Shown: positions 1 through 4,226 of the stretch, one piece after another
How positions within the stretch are numbered: position 1 is the first letter of the stretch
How the letters are laid out: every line of letters starts with the position of its first letter
Source of the DNA: Streptococcus sp.
Lineage (GTDB): Bacteria; Bacillota; Bacilli; Lactobacillales; Streptococcaceae
Direction of reading: 5' to 3'
Assembly: GCA_030825825.1 (NCBI GenBank)
Contig: JAPJPE010000061.1
Span: 1 to 7,253, forward strand
DNA: 7,253 nucleotides
The notes under the pieces: generated by a model
Told to the model about the DNA's origin: nothing
The model's database searches: none
The model's input: the letters and a program-made list of their open reading frames with translations, nothing else
Translations under genes and position numbers: made by a program

Positions 1-57
1 CTAAACTTTTTCATAATAATCTCCCTATAAGAGCCACCAAAATCGGTGGCTTTTTTC
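1..57 (+). ncRNA. csRNA-like small RNA, copy 1 (3' part only)
   Basis: This is the 3' half of a small RNA whose full-length twin lies 474 bp downstream. The first 50 bases match positions 475-524 with a single difference (T43 versus C517, in the terminator loop). The visible part holds the single-stranded segment around positions 7-29, including TTTTTCATAATAATCTCCCT, which is complementary to a Shine-Dalgarno plus AUG start region, and then the terminator hairpin. The promoter and 5' stem-loop would lie before position 1, so activity of this copy cannot be judged here. Assignment to the CiaR-dependent csRNA family rests on the complete copy. Confidence 0.75.
32..56 (+). terminator. Intrinsic terminator of csRNA copy 1
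   Basis: Seven-base-pair stem AGCCACC (32-38) with GGTGGCT (45-51), a six-base loop, and a run of six T at 51-56. It forms the 3' end of the small RNA. Confidence 0.85.
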
Positions 58-64
58 TACGTAC

Positions 65-149
65 CTTAGTGAGTCAAGTCCAATAGGGGCGTAGACGAAC
101 TTAGGTACGTTGACGCAGTTCGAACGACAGTGAGAACTACGATCCTTAT
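65..149 (+). repeat. Intergenic repeat, type A unit, copy 1
   Basis: An 85-bp unit starting CTTAGTGAGTCAAGTCC, passing through GACGAACTTAGGTACGTTGA and ending with the shared core GCAGTTCGAACG...GAACTACGATCCTTAT (core 110-149). It matches 624-706 closely except for a variable stretch after GTCAAGTCCA. The core has an imperfect inverted repeat (AGTTC ... GAACT), so the RNA would fold into a modest stem-loop. I do not recognise it as BOX or RUP. Strand is arbitrary. Confidence 0.8.
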
Positions 150-153
150 AATA

Positions 154-235
154 CTTAACGAGGTGAACTCAGAGAGTTCAACCGAATTTAGAGATATTGA
201 TGCAGTTTGAGCGAAGCGAAAACTACGTTCCTTAT
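154..235 (+). repeat. Intergenic repeat, type B unit, copy 1
   Basis: An 82-bp unit whose 5' arm is a perfect 7-bp inverted repeat with a 3-base loop (TGAACTC 164-170, GAGTTCA 174-180). It is followed by ACCGAATTTAGAGATATTGA and a diverged core (197-235) in which GAACGNCAGTGAG has become GAGCGAAGCGAAA. The first 54 bases match 538-591 with one mismatch. The 3' arm therefore drifted or was replaced independently of the 5' arm. Confidence 0.8.
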
Positions 236-256
236 TCTCTTTTTCGAACGTTTATG

Positions 257-308
257 AGCTTAGGTACGTTGATGCAGTTCGAACGCTAGTAAGAACTACG
301 ATCTTTAT
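257..308 (+). repeat. Intergenic repeat, truncated type A unit
   Basis: Contains only the second half of a type A unit: GAGCTTAGGTACG joined to a near-intact core (269-308, ending GAACTACGATCTTTAT). The CTTAGTGAGTCAAGTCC arm is missing and is replaced by unrelated T-rich sequence. It looks like a decayed or 5'-truncated copy. Confidence 0.65.
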
Positions 309-396
309 TATTTTAAATAAAAAACGCATCCTGTTTATGATGCTGGCTAATGTATTTTCTCAGACTTCAGACCGATTCTTTCCATTAGAGAATTTT

Positions 397-429
397 CTTA
401 AGTTTTCTTTAAGCAAGATGCCTTATAAT
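397..429 (+). promoter_or_regulatory. CiaR-type promoter of csRNA copy 2
   Basis: The sequence shows CTTAAG (397-402), five bases TTTTC, TTTAAG (408-413), ten bases, then a perfect TATAAT -10 box (424-429). The consensus CiaR site of streptococci is the direct repeat TTTAAG-N5-TTTAAG standing in place of the -35 box at this fixed distance from the -10, so the match has one substitution in twelve. This implies transcription from about 436 under control of the CiaRH two-component system. No good independent -35 hexamer is present, consistent with dependence on the activator. Confidence 0.82.
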
Positions 430-435
430 GAAATC

Positions 436-530
436 ATCAAATGAAGACCTCCTAACTTTGTTTGATAGAAAATCCTAAACTTTTTCATAATAATCTCCCT
501 ATAAGAGCCACCAAAACCGGTGGCTTTTTC
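436..530 (+). ncRNA. csRNA-like CiaR-dependent small RNA, copy 2 (complete)
   Basis: A predicted transcript of about 95 nt, within the usual csRNA size range. It starts seven bases after the -10 box and ends at an intrinsic terminator. Bases 436-446 pair with 456-466 (11 bp including two G-U pairs), leaving the loop ACCTCCTAA (447-455), which carries the same CCUCCU as the anti-Shine-Dalgarno end of 16S rRNA. A single-stranded stretch (467-505) follows; in it TTTTTCATAATAATCTCCCT (481-500) is the exact complement of an SD-spacer-AUG-AAAA start region. The 3' stem-loop is the terminator. Two stem-loops flanking an anti-SD/anti-AUG stretch is the known csRNA design; these RNAs act in trans to block translation (comC in pneumococcus is an established target). 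The family call is strong; the exact csRNA number is not assigned. Confidence 0.85.
506..529 (+). terminator. Intrinsic terminator of csRNA copy 2
   Basis: Stem AGCCACC (506-512) with GGTGGCT (519-525), loop AAAACC, followed by five T (525-529). The T run is one base shorter than in copy 1. Confidence 0.88.
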
Positions 531-537
531 TATATCT

Positions 538-620
538 CTTAATGAGGTGAACTCAGAGAGTTCAACCGAATTTAGAGATATTGATGCAGTTCGAACGCCA
601 GTGAGAACTACGATCCTTAT
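538..620 (+). repeat. Intergenic repeat, type B unit, copy 2
   Basis: An 83-bp unit beginning eight bases after the csRNA T run. It has the same TGAACTC-AGA-GAGTTCA hairpin and ATTTAGAGATATTGATGCAGTT as copy 1, but with an intact core (581-620) ending GAACTACGATCCTTAT. It abuts the following type A unit with only three bases between. Confidence 0.8.
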
Positions 621-623
621 TTT

Positions 624-706
624 TTAGTGAGTCAAGTCCACCCGGGACGCAGACGAACTTAGGTACGTTGATGCAGTTCGAACGACAGTGAGAACTACGA
701 TCCTAA
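624..706 (+). repeat. Intergenic repeat, type A unit, copy 2
   Basis: Starts TTAGTGAGTCAAGTCCA, with CCCGGGACG in the variable part (AATAGGGGCG in copy 1). It then carries AGACGAACTTAGGTACGTTGA and the core (668-706), which ends CCTAA rather than CCTTAT. It stops just before the transporter's promoter region, so read-through from the csRNA would cross two repeat units first. Confidence 0.8.
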
Positions 707-712
707 CCCTTC

Positions 713-724
713 ATTTGTACAAAT
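713..724. promoter_or_regulatory. Perfect palindrome, possible operator
   Basis: ATTTGTACAAAT is a perfect 12-bp palindrome centred at 718/719, about 43 bp upstream of the predicted transcription start of the transporter gene. The position fits a dimeric regulator contacting the -35 region. No regulator gene is adjacent and I do not recognise the site, so the role is inference only. Confidence 0.4.
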
Positions 725-746
725 ACTCCAATTTCTCTTCAATCTA

Positions 747-755
747 TGTTATAAT
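747..755 (+). promoter_or_regulatory. Extended -10 promoter of the MFS transporter gene
   Basis: TGTTATAAT gives a consensus -10 box (750-755) preceded by the TGN extended element. The hexamer 17 bases upstream (TCCAAT) is a poor -35, which an extended -10 can compensate. The predicted start is near 762, leaving a leader of about 23 bases. Confidence 0.7.
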
Positions 756-784
756 GAAGAGAATTTTTTGTCTGAGGAGGATTT

Positions 785-1954
785 ATGAAAAAAACACATT
801 CTATGTTATTCATCCCAGGCATCATTATGCTTGGGATTGTTTTACGAACACCATTTACAACGCTTCCGACGGTCTTGTCTGACATCGCAGCTGGTTTGGG
901 GGTTGATGTGAGCTCTCTGGGACTATTGACTAGCTTGCCACTTCTGACCTTTGCCATTTTCTCACCTTTTGCGATTCAATTTGCTCAAAAATTAGGGATT
1001 GAGCGTCTCTTCTTTCTTGTCTTGATCGCAATGACGATTGGATCTGCCATTCGAACGATCAACCTCCCCTTCCTCTATCTGGGAACCATCTTGATTGGAG
1101 CAAGTATTGCTTTTCTCAATGTTCTGCTTCCAAGCCTTATCCAGGCAAATAGACCGAAGCAACTCGGTATTTTAACCACTTTATACATCACTTCTATGGG
1201 GATGTCTACAGCGATCGCATCTTCTGTGGCTGTTCCCATCACCCAAGCTACTTCTTGGCAAGGGCTAGTCAACATCTTGACTGTCGTCTGTGCACTGGCT
1301 TTACTCATCTGGATCCCCAACCTTCGCTACAACCACCATCTTAAAAAGACAACGACTAGTGAATCTAGTAGTAAGTGGTATACCAATAAATACGTTTGGG
1401 CTATCATGATTTTTGGTGGACTTCAGTCTCTACTTTTCTATACAAGCATGACCTGGCTTCCAACTATGGCTGTTCAAGCTGGTGTTTCACAGGTTGAATC
1501 TGGTCTTCTTGCTACGGTTTATACTCTTATTAGTCTTCCCTTTTCCTTGACTATCCCAAGTTTAACCACACGGTTATCCGATCGCAATCGACGCTTGATG
1601 CTTACGATTGTTGTCGGAGCAGGGATTCTAGGAGTAGCCATGCTCTTAATTCCGACGAGCAACTTCTTCTACTGGCTCCTTCTAAACGTCCTTATCGGAA
1701 GTTCCGTTAGCTCGCTTTTCCCTTACCTCATGGTTGCTTTCTCCATGAAATCAAGCACACCGGAAAAAACGGCCCAACTTTCTGGCCTTGCTCAAACAGG
1801 AGGCTATGTCTTTGCAGCCTTTGGTCCTATTCTCTTTGGGTATAGTAAATCGATTTTCCACTCATGGACACCAGCGGTCCTCATGTTGCTGGTCTTAACC
1901 ATCATCATGGCAATTGCCCTTTATGAGGTTGAAAAGGTTGATCACATTTTATAA
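785..1954 (+). CDS. CynX/NimT-family MFS transporter
   Basis: A 389-residue integral membrane protein, the normal length for a 12-helix major facilitator. The first helix carries LGIVLRTPFTTLPTVL (16-31), close to the LRPPLT-type N-terminal signature of the CynX/NimT (cyanate / 2-nitroimidazole transporter-like) branch. Strongly hydrophobic segments continue to about residue 180, followed by a hydrophilic central loop (about 180-203, NHHLKKTTTSESSSK) and a second six-helix half. The charged TTRLSDRNRR (261-270) fits a conserved cytoplasmic loop. The start is fixed by AGGAGG at 775-780, four bases before the ATG, a rather tight spacing. The gene is monocistronic, with its own promoter and terminator. 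No cyanase or carbonic anhydrase gene is nearby, so cyanate should not be assumed as substrate. The last three codons and stop lie inside a 19-bp tandem repeat. Confidence 0.85.
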   Translation: MKKTHSMLFIPGIIMLGIVLRTPFTTLPTVLSDIAAGLGVDVSSLGLLTSLPLLTFAIFSPFAIQFAQKLGIERLFFLVLIAMTIGSAIRTINLPFLYLGTILIGASIAFLNVLLPSLIQANRPKQLGILTTLYITSMGMSTAIASSVAVPITQATSWQGLVNILTVVCALALLIWIPNLRYNHHLKKTTTSESSSKWYTNKYVWAIMIFGGLQSLLFYTSMTWLPTMAVQAGVSQVESGLLATVYTLISLPFSLTIPSLTTRLSDRNRRLMLTIVVGAGILGVAMLLIPTSNFFYWLLLNVLIGSSVSSLFPYLMVAFSMKSSTPEKTAQLSGLAQTGGYVFAAFGPILFGYSKSIFHSWTPAVLMLLVLTIIMAIALYEVEKVDHIL

Positions 1955-1999
1955 TCTCATTCACATTTTATAATCTCATTCACATTTTATAATCTCATT
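1943..1999 (+). repeat. Perfect 19-bp tandem repeat, three copies
   Basis: CACATTTTATAATCTCATT occurs three times without mismatch at 1943-1961, 1962-1980 and 1981-1999. Copy 1 encodes His-Ile-Leu-stop, the end of the transporter; copies 2 and 3 are untranslated and sit just before the terminator. Copy number can change without altering the protein. Perfect identity points to recent slipped-strand duplication. Confidence 0.95.
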
Positions 2000-2001
2000 C
2001 T

Positions 2002-2036
2002 GGTTGGAGCATTCGTGTTCCAACCTTTCTTTTTTT
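2002..2036 (+). terminator. Intrinsic terminator of the transporter gene
   Basis: GGTTGGAGC (2002-2010) pairs with GTTCCAACC (2017-2025), including one G-T pair, around the loop ATTCGT. It is followed by TTTCTTTTTTT to 2036. It terminates rightward transcription before the convergent sip-like gene. Confidence 0.88.
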
Positions 2037-2043
2037 AAAATAC

Positions 2044-2071
2044 AAAAAAGAACTAGGCACTAGCCTAGTTC
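2044..2071 (-). terminator. Intrinsic terminator of the sip-like gene
   Basis: On the minus strand, GAACTAGGC pairs with GCCTAGTTC (9 bp, loop TAGT) and is followed by six T (plus-strand A run 2044-2049). It starts ten bases after the stop codon. With the preceding terminator it insulates two convergent genes within 70 bp. Confidence 0.9.
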
Positions 2072-2080
2072 AATGGTTTA

Positions 2081-3229
2081 TTATCCGTTAAATGAGATAT
2101 GCACGTGGTCGTTGTGGTTTGCTGTGTCATCACCACGGTCTGGCATTTGATTCCAAGTGTTAGCTGGTCCGTAAATATTATTTACTGGCATATAGAATTG
2201 TTGTTTCCAGATAATATATGAGATACCTGCACGGTCCATGTTATCAATCGCATATTGCGCAACTTGATCTCCAAGTTCTGAATTTGTAGGAACCATAACG
2301 TCTACTGCAAGTCCTTTACCATGATCATCTGGATCTCCTGCACGGTAACCACCGATGTTGGTGATGCCGAATTTCGCTGCAACTTCTTGACGGAAAGCTT
2401 CAGCCTGTGGTTGAAGGTTTGGATCAGTTGGAATCGTATTTCCGCTTGTTGGAGTTGATGCTACTGGTTGCACTTCAGGTGTGGCAGGAGTTTCTGCTGC
2501 TGGTTGTGCTGGGGCTTCTTCTGCTGCAGGAGCTGCTGGCGCTTCAGCTGGAGTTTCAGCTGGAGTTTCTGACACTGGGGCTGCTTGAGGAGCTGCTGGC
2601 GCTTCTTGATTTTGAATTTCAACATTCACAGCTGGAGCACCGTAGCTTGGTGTTTCTGGAACAACTGGTTGTGCTGGAGTTTCTGCTGCTGGAACTTCAA
2701 CAACAGGAGCTTCAGCTGGTTGTGCTGGGGCTTCTTCTGCTGGAGCTGCTGCTGGCGCAACTGGTACAGCTTTGTTATCTTCATTCACTGGTTTTGACAG
2801 ATCGTTTACAGCGACTGTTTGATCAGCAACTGTCACTTGGTTCGTTGTCAAGTCAGCACTTGCAACTGTTGCGTCTGTCGAACCTACTTGAGGAGTTTGG
2901 ATTTCAACTGAAGTTACTTCTTTTTGATCGTTTACTGTTGTTTTCAAAACAGTACCTGGGTAGATCAAATCCATGTTACTGATATTGTTCAAGTTTGCCA
3001 ACACATGAACATCGATTCCTAGCGCTTCTGCGATAGAGCTCAATGTATCACCGTATTTAACAGTATAAGTTTGTTGGTTTTCACCGCTTTGTTGGATATC
3101 ATGTTTGATTTCATCTACTGAACGAGCTACCCAATCTTCGAGTGTTTCTGCAGTGGCTTTTGTAAATGGAATCACTGCAAGAGCTACTGTTGAAGCGATC
3201 AAGGCTTTCGTATTAACTTTTAATTTCAT
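2081..3229 (-). CDS. sip: Sip-family secreted LysM protein
   Basis: A 382-residue exported cell-wall protein. Residues 1-27 are a signal peptide (Lys-rich start, hydrophobic core, ATA|ET cleavage). One LysM domain (54-98, TYTVKYGDTLSSIAEALGI ... NLIYPG-like end) should bind peptidoglycan. A Pro/Ala/Glu-rich linker follows (about 147-262). The C-terminal domain (about 268-382) has GGYRAGDPDDHGKGLAVDVM and ANHNDHVHIS. The layout and both ends match the surface immunogenic protein Sip of group B Streptococcus as I remember it, including the LysM-flanking segment DLTTNQVTVADQ. The C domain resembles the ARB_07466 / M15-like fold; H303, D310 and H375 or H377 are placed like zinc ligands, but enzymatic activity is unproven. 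There is no LPXTG anchor, so attachment is presumably through LysM. The ATG is supported by AGAGGA seven bases upstream. A WalR/VicR box lies 158 bp upstream. Confidence 0.88.
   Translation of the reverse strand: MKLKVNTKALIASTVALAVIPFTKATAETLEDWVARSVDEIKHDIQQSGENQQTYTVKYGDTLSSIAEALGIDVHVLANLNNISNMDLIYPGTVLKTTVNDQKEVTSVEIQTPQVGSTDATVASADLTTNQVTVADQTVAVNDLSKPVNEDNKAVPVAPAAAPAEEAPAQPAEAPVVEVPAAETPAQPVVPETPSYGAPAVNVEIQNQEAPAAPQAAPVSETPAETPAEAPAAPAAEEAPAQPAAETPATPEVQPVASTPTSGNTIPTDPNLQPQAEAFRQEVAAKFGITNIGGYRAGDPDDHGKGLAVDVMVPTNSELGDQVAQYAIDNMDRAGISYIIWKQQFYMPVNNIYGPANTWNQMPDRGDDTANHNDHVHISFNG
2499..2740 (-). repeat. 26-bp in-frame direct repeats in the Pro/Ala linker
   Basis: An identical 26-bp sequence occurs at 2499-2524 and 2715-2740, both encoding EEAPAQPA (residues 237-244 and 165-172). 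The offset is 216 bp, exactly 72 codons, so recombination between them would delete or duplicate 72 residues without a frameshift. Shorter ETPAE / PAETPA codon repeats fill the interval. Confidence 0.85.
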
Positions 3230-3261
3230 CTTTTATCCTCTTTTTTCTTTGTTTTTTTGCT

Positions 3262-3274
3262 CAAGATTATCTTG
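3262..3274. promoter_or_regulatory. 13-bp palindrome in the sip-like leader
   Basis: CAAGAT-T-ATCTTG is a perfect inverted repeat with a single central base, too tight to be an RNA hairpin and so more like a protein-binding site. If the TATAGT at 3287-3292 is the -10, this palindrome covers roughly +6 to +18, where a repressor could sit. The function is inference. Confidence 0.3.
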
Positions 3275-3286
3275 GACAAATGAACT

Positions 3287-3292
3287 ACTATA
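3287..3292 (-). promoter_or_regulatory. Candidate -10 box of the sip-like gene
   Basis: On the minus strand TATAGT matches the -10 consensus at five of six positions and would start transcription near 3280, about 50 bases before the ATG. No convincing -35 lies 16-18 bases upstream, and the WalR box is about 95 bp away, so the true promoter may be another one between 3300 and 3387. Confidence 0.35.
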
Positions 3293-3386
3293 CTATCTTA
3301 TCACAATTTAAAAATAATAACAGGCCTTTTTGGCTATTTAACAAAACTGTATTTTTCTTGTAACATTTCGTCTTTCTTGTCATATT

Positions 3387-3403
3387 GTTACAAACTAGTA
3401 ACA
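3387..3403 (-). promoter_or_regulatory. WalR/VicR-type binding box upstream of the sip-like gene
   Basis: Reading on the minus strand, TGTTAC-TAGTT-TGTAAC fits the WalR/VicR consensus TGTWAH-N5-TGTWAH at every position. WalRK (VicRK) controls peptidoglycan-metabolism genes, and LysM proteins are among the established pneumococcal regulon members. The box sits between the ntp operon terminator and the sip-like gene. The distance to the ATG (158 bp) is long, so the activated promoter is not pinpointed. Confidence 0.65.
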
Positions 3404-3436
3404 TAATAAGGTGCTGGAAGAAGAGTTCCAGGGTAC

Positions 3437-3473
3437 AAAAAAAGCCTCATCCAGGAGCGGTTCCTAGATGAGG
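3437..3473 (-). terminator. Intrinsic terminator of the V-ATPase operon
   Basis: On the minus strand CCTCATC (3473-3467) pairs with GATGAGG (3451-3445). An inner AGGA/TCCT pairing continues the stem beyond a one-base mismatch. It is followed by C and seven T (plus-strand A run 3437-3443). It separates the ATPase operon from the WalR box and the sip-like gene. Confidence 0.85.
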
Positions 3474-3525
3474 TTCTTGTATGTATAAAGCAATTGAACA
3501 CGCCTACAACTCTTTGGAAAAAGAT

Positions 3526-3563
3526 AAATCTAACGACGAAGCTGGTGCTTCGTCGTTGGATTT
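3526..3563 (-). other. Long 17-bp hairpin in the ntpD 3' untranslated region
   Basis: AAATC-T-AACGACGAAGC (3526-3542) pairs with GCTTCGTCGTT-G-GATTT (3547-3563) around a four-base loop: 17 pairs with a single T-G wobble. It lies 37 bases after the ntpD stop. On the minus strand the stem runs into ATCTTTTTCC, so it could be a first, leaky terminator ahead of the stronger one at 3437-3473, or a 3'-end stabilising or processing structure. The plus side is also T-rich but has no clean T run. Confidence 0.65.
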
Positions 3564-3599
3564 CCTATTTTCCTTTGAGTTGCTTAACGGCTTTGTATC

Positions 3600-4223
3600 T
3601 TACTTCACCTTCATGATTCTGACGAGGTTGGCGCGTTCGGCTTCTTCGAGTTTCATTTCGATATAGTAGATGGTCTCTTTGAGGTCTGGGATCGTCGCAT
3701 ACTCGAGTCCATTCACTCGACGACGGGTTTTCTCGATTTCGTCTGCCATGAGTTGGCAACTTTTTTCGATTTCCGCTAATTTAAGCAAATCTGGGAGGAG
3801 TGCTCCCATTTCTTGAATGGTACTATCCATTTGACTGTTGGATGCTAGGTAGCTATAGACCACATCTCCTTCATCATCTCCGTATGGATTATCGATACGA
3901 GCATGAAGCTTGGGCACGCGCACACTCATGACATTTTCTTCTTCGATATGAAGAGAGACTTCACGGGTTGGCACAGCAAAGATTTCTTCCACCATGAGGT
4001 CGCTCTCTAAGGACTTGGCCATGACGAAATCTTGCATATCGCCTACAAGCGCTGCCTCTACCTTTTGGCGCAGACGATTATTCTCACGTACAGATTCAAT
4101 AAAGCGGCGCATGAGTTCATCCCGCTTGTCCTTGAGCAACTTGTGCCCCCGGGTTGCTGTCTTAAGGCGCTCTTTGAGAATATTAAGCTCCATCCGAGTT
4201 GGTTTTACATTTAATCGTGCCAT
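3600..4223 (-). CDS. ntpD: V-type ATPase subunit D (central stalk)
   Basis: A 207-residue protein, the usual size for subunit D, the coiled-coil shaft that turns inside the A3B3 head and couples ATP hydrolysis to ion movement through the membrane ring. The family hallmarks are RLKTATRGHKLLKDKRDEL (19-37) in the N-terminal helix and EKTRRRVNGLEYATIPDLKE (164-183) with the helix ending LEEAER (192-197). Both ends are long charged helices, with a less regular middle. The start codon follows the ntpB stop by three bases. Its SD (AGAGG, eight bases upstream) lies inside the end of ntpB, which suggests translational coupling. It is the last gene of the operon: no ntpJ-type transporter gene follows, unlike in Enterococcus hirae. 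A 17-bp hairpin and a terminator come next. Confidence 0.95.
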   Translation of the reverse strand: MARLNVKPTRMELNILKERLKTATRGHKLLKDKRDELMRRFIESVRENNRLRQKVEAALVGDMQDFVMAKSLESDLMVEEIFAVPTREVSLHIEEENVMSVRVPKLHARIDNPYGDDEGDVVYSYLASNSQMDSTIQEMGALLPDLLKLAEIEKSCQLMADEIEKTRRRVNGLEYATIPDLKETIYYIEMKLEEAERANLVRIMKVK

Positions 4224-4226
4224 AGG

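Noticed and set aside
311..343. Possible minus-strand terminator (GCATC/GATGC with a T-rich tail GTTTTTTATTT)
   Set aside because: Only a 5-bp stem with an 8-base loop, and no leftward gene ends nearby. The rest of 309-396 shows nothing I can support.
688..957. Short frames on both strands around the transporter start
   Set aside because: They overlap the promoter, SD and first codons of the transporter, lack SDs, and look like nothing known.
1951..1998. ATAATCTC in each 19-bp repeat resembles the csRNA segment AATAATCTCCC
   Set aside because: The shared stretch is eight bases of AT-rich sequence without the flanking CCC or TTTTTCAT; chance is sufficient.
1943..1999. CRISPR-like array or tandem promoters (three TATAAT boxes)
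   Set aside because: The repeats are contiguous with no spacers, there are no cas genes, no suitable -35 hexamers, and a terminator follows at once.
2407..2982. Plus-strand 191-codon Leu-rich frame opposite the sip-like gene
   Set aside because: It is the antisense of Pro/Ala/Glu codon repeats, which produces long Leu/Gln/Glu runs without stops. The minus strand has signal peptide, LysM, SD and terminator, so the plus frame is a shadow.
3377..3407. Plus-strand promoter TTGTCA-N19-CATAAT overlapping the WalR box
   Set aside because: The spacer is two bases longer than ideal and no rightward gene follows; transcription would meet the 3445-3473 hairpin and run antisense to ntpD.
3481..3666. 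Plus-strand 61-codon frame starting MYKAIEHAYNSLEKDKS
   Set aside because: It has a weak SD-like AGG and a hydrophilic start, but runs through the 17-bp hairpin and then antisense into ntpD, giving a hydrophobic, low-complexity tail. No recognisable family and no clear promoter.
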